Positions 5,588 through 5,793 of a stretch of DNA of 5,793 bases are shown here, one piece after another. Positions within the stretch are counted from its first letter, which is position 1; each line of letters opens with the position of its first letter. This DNA comes from Bacteroidales bacterium (GTDB lineage Bacteria; Bacteroidota; Bacteroidia; Bacteroidales; UBA932), in contig JAFUUB010000049.1 of assembly GCA_017483985.1 (NCBI GenBank), forward strand, positions 1 to 5,793, given 5' to 3'. Under the pieces are notes generated by a model. It saw nothing but the letters and a program-made list of their open reading frames with translations, ran no database searches and was not told the DNA's origin. The translations under genes and the position numbers were made by a program.

Positions 5588-5793
5588 ATGAAGCGACAAC
5601 TTCTCTTTCTGACCGGCCTCTTCCTTGCCGGATGCGCGAGGGAACCGCTCCTGCCGGGCATTCCCCGGAGCGAGCGGATGCCGCCCACCTCGGTCCGGCC
5701 GCCGGAAGCCGACACGACCCGCCACGAACCGGGGCGGACCGGAGTCTATCTGACGGCCGTGCGTTTTGCCGACGGATATGACTGGGAACGGGA
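5588..5793 (+). CDS. Small lipoprotein of unknown function, N-terminal part (3' end outside the window)
   Basis: Starts MKRQLLFLTGLFLAGC, a clear lipoprotein signal with lipobox LAGC and the acylated Cys at residue 16. The mature part begins AREPLLPGIPRSERM. A Pro/Arg-rich stretch follows, then a more folded-looking GVYLTAVRFADGYDWER as the frame leaves the window, with 68 complete codons visible. The residues after the Cys show no acidic surface-export signal of the Bacteroidetes type, so the side of the outer membrane it faces is open. The GVYLTAVRF..GYDW segment looks vaguely familiar from Bacteroidales hypothetical proteins, but I cannot assign a family. It follows the Dma-like gene on the same strand after 91 bp and may be a target or accessory of that system. 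The reading frame has no stop before the window end. Confidence 0.72.
   Translation, partial: MKRQLLFLTGLFLAGCAREPLLPGIPRSERMPPTSVRPPEADTTRHEPGRTGVYLTAVRFADGYDWER

Overview
This window looks like chromosomal DNA from a GC-rich member of the Bacteroidales. Four things point there. The malate dehydrogenase C-terminus closely resembles the Bacteroides-type enzyme as I remember it. A TPR protein sits beside a degenerate EnvC-like protein. One upstream region carries a Bacteroidetes-type promoter (TTG, 20 bp, TAnnTTTG). An ECF sigma factor is followed by an anti-sigma/outer-membrane barrel fusion. I cannot name the genus; the high GC would suit Rikenellaceae or uncultured gut/rumen lineages, but that is a guess. 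I see no mobile elements, RNA genes or CRISPR arrays.

Layout. Positions 1-578 (+) hold the 3' part of mdh, closed by a strong intrinsic terminator at 603-633. Convergent to it on the minus strand is a two-gene operon, transcribed from about 3590 down to 657. Its first gene encodes an exported TPR-repeat protein (3550-1862). Its second encodes an EnvC/LytM-like murein hydrolase activator with a degraded zinc site (1865-657). The two overlap by an ATGA. A 156-bp AT-rich divergent intergenic region (3551-3706) follows. It carries the operon promoter and a 7-bp inverted repeat in the leader. On the plus strand come an ECF sigma factor (3707-4300) and, again through an ATGA overlap, a 399-residue protein (4297-5496). 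That protein has a short cytoplasmic domain, one inner-membrane helix, a Pro/Ala/Glu-rich linker and a C-terminal outer-membrane beta-barrel. After a 91-bp gap a small lipoprotein gene starts at 5588 and runs off the end.

How the genes fit together. Apart from mdh, every gene appears to serve the cell envelope. The minus-strand operon probably controls peptidoglycan remodelling. The plus-strand pair is best read as an envelope-sensing switch in which one polypeptide joins the outer membrane to a cytoplasmic sigma factor. This is the architecture called dual membrane-spanning anti-sigma factor (Dma) with its partner sigma (Das) in Bacteroides thetaiotaomicron. It is the most interesting content of the window.
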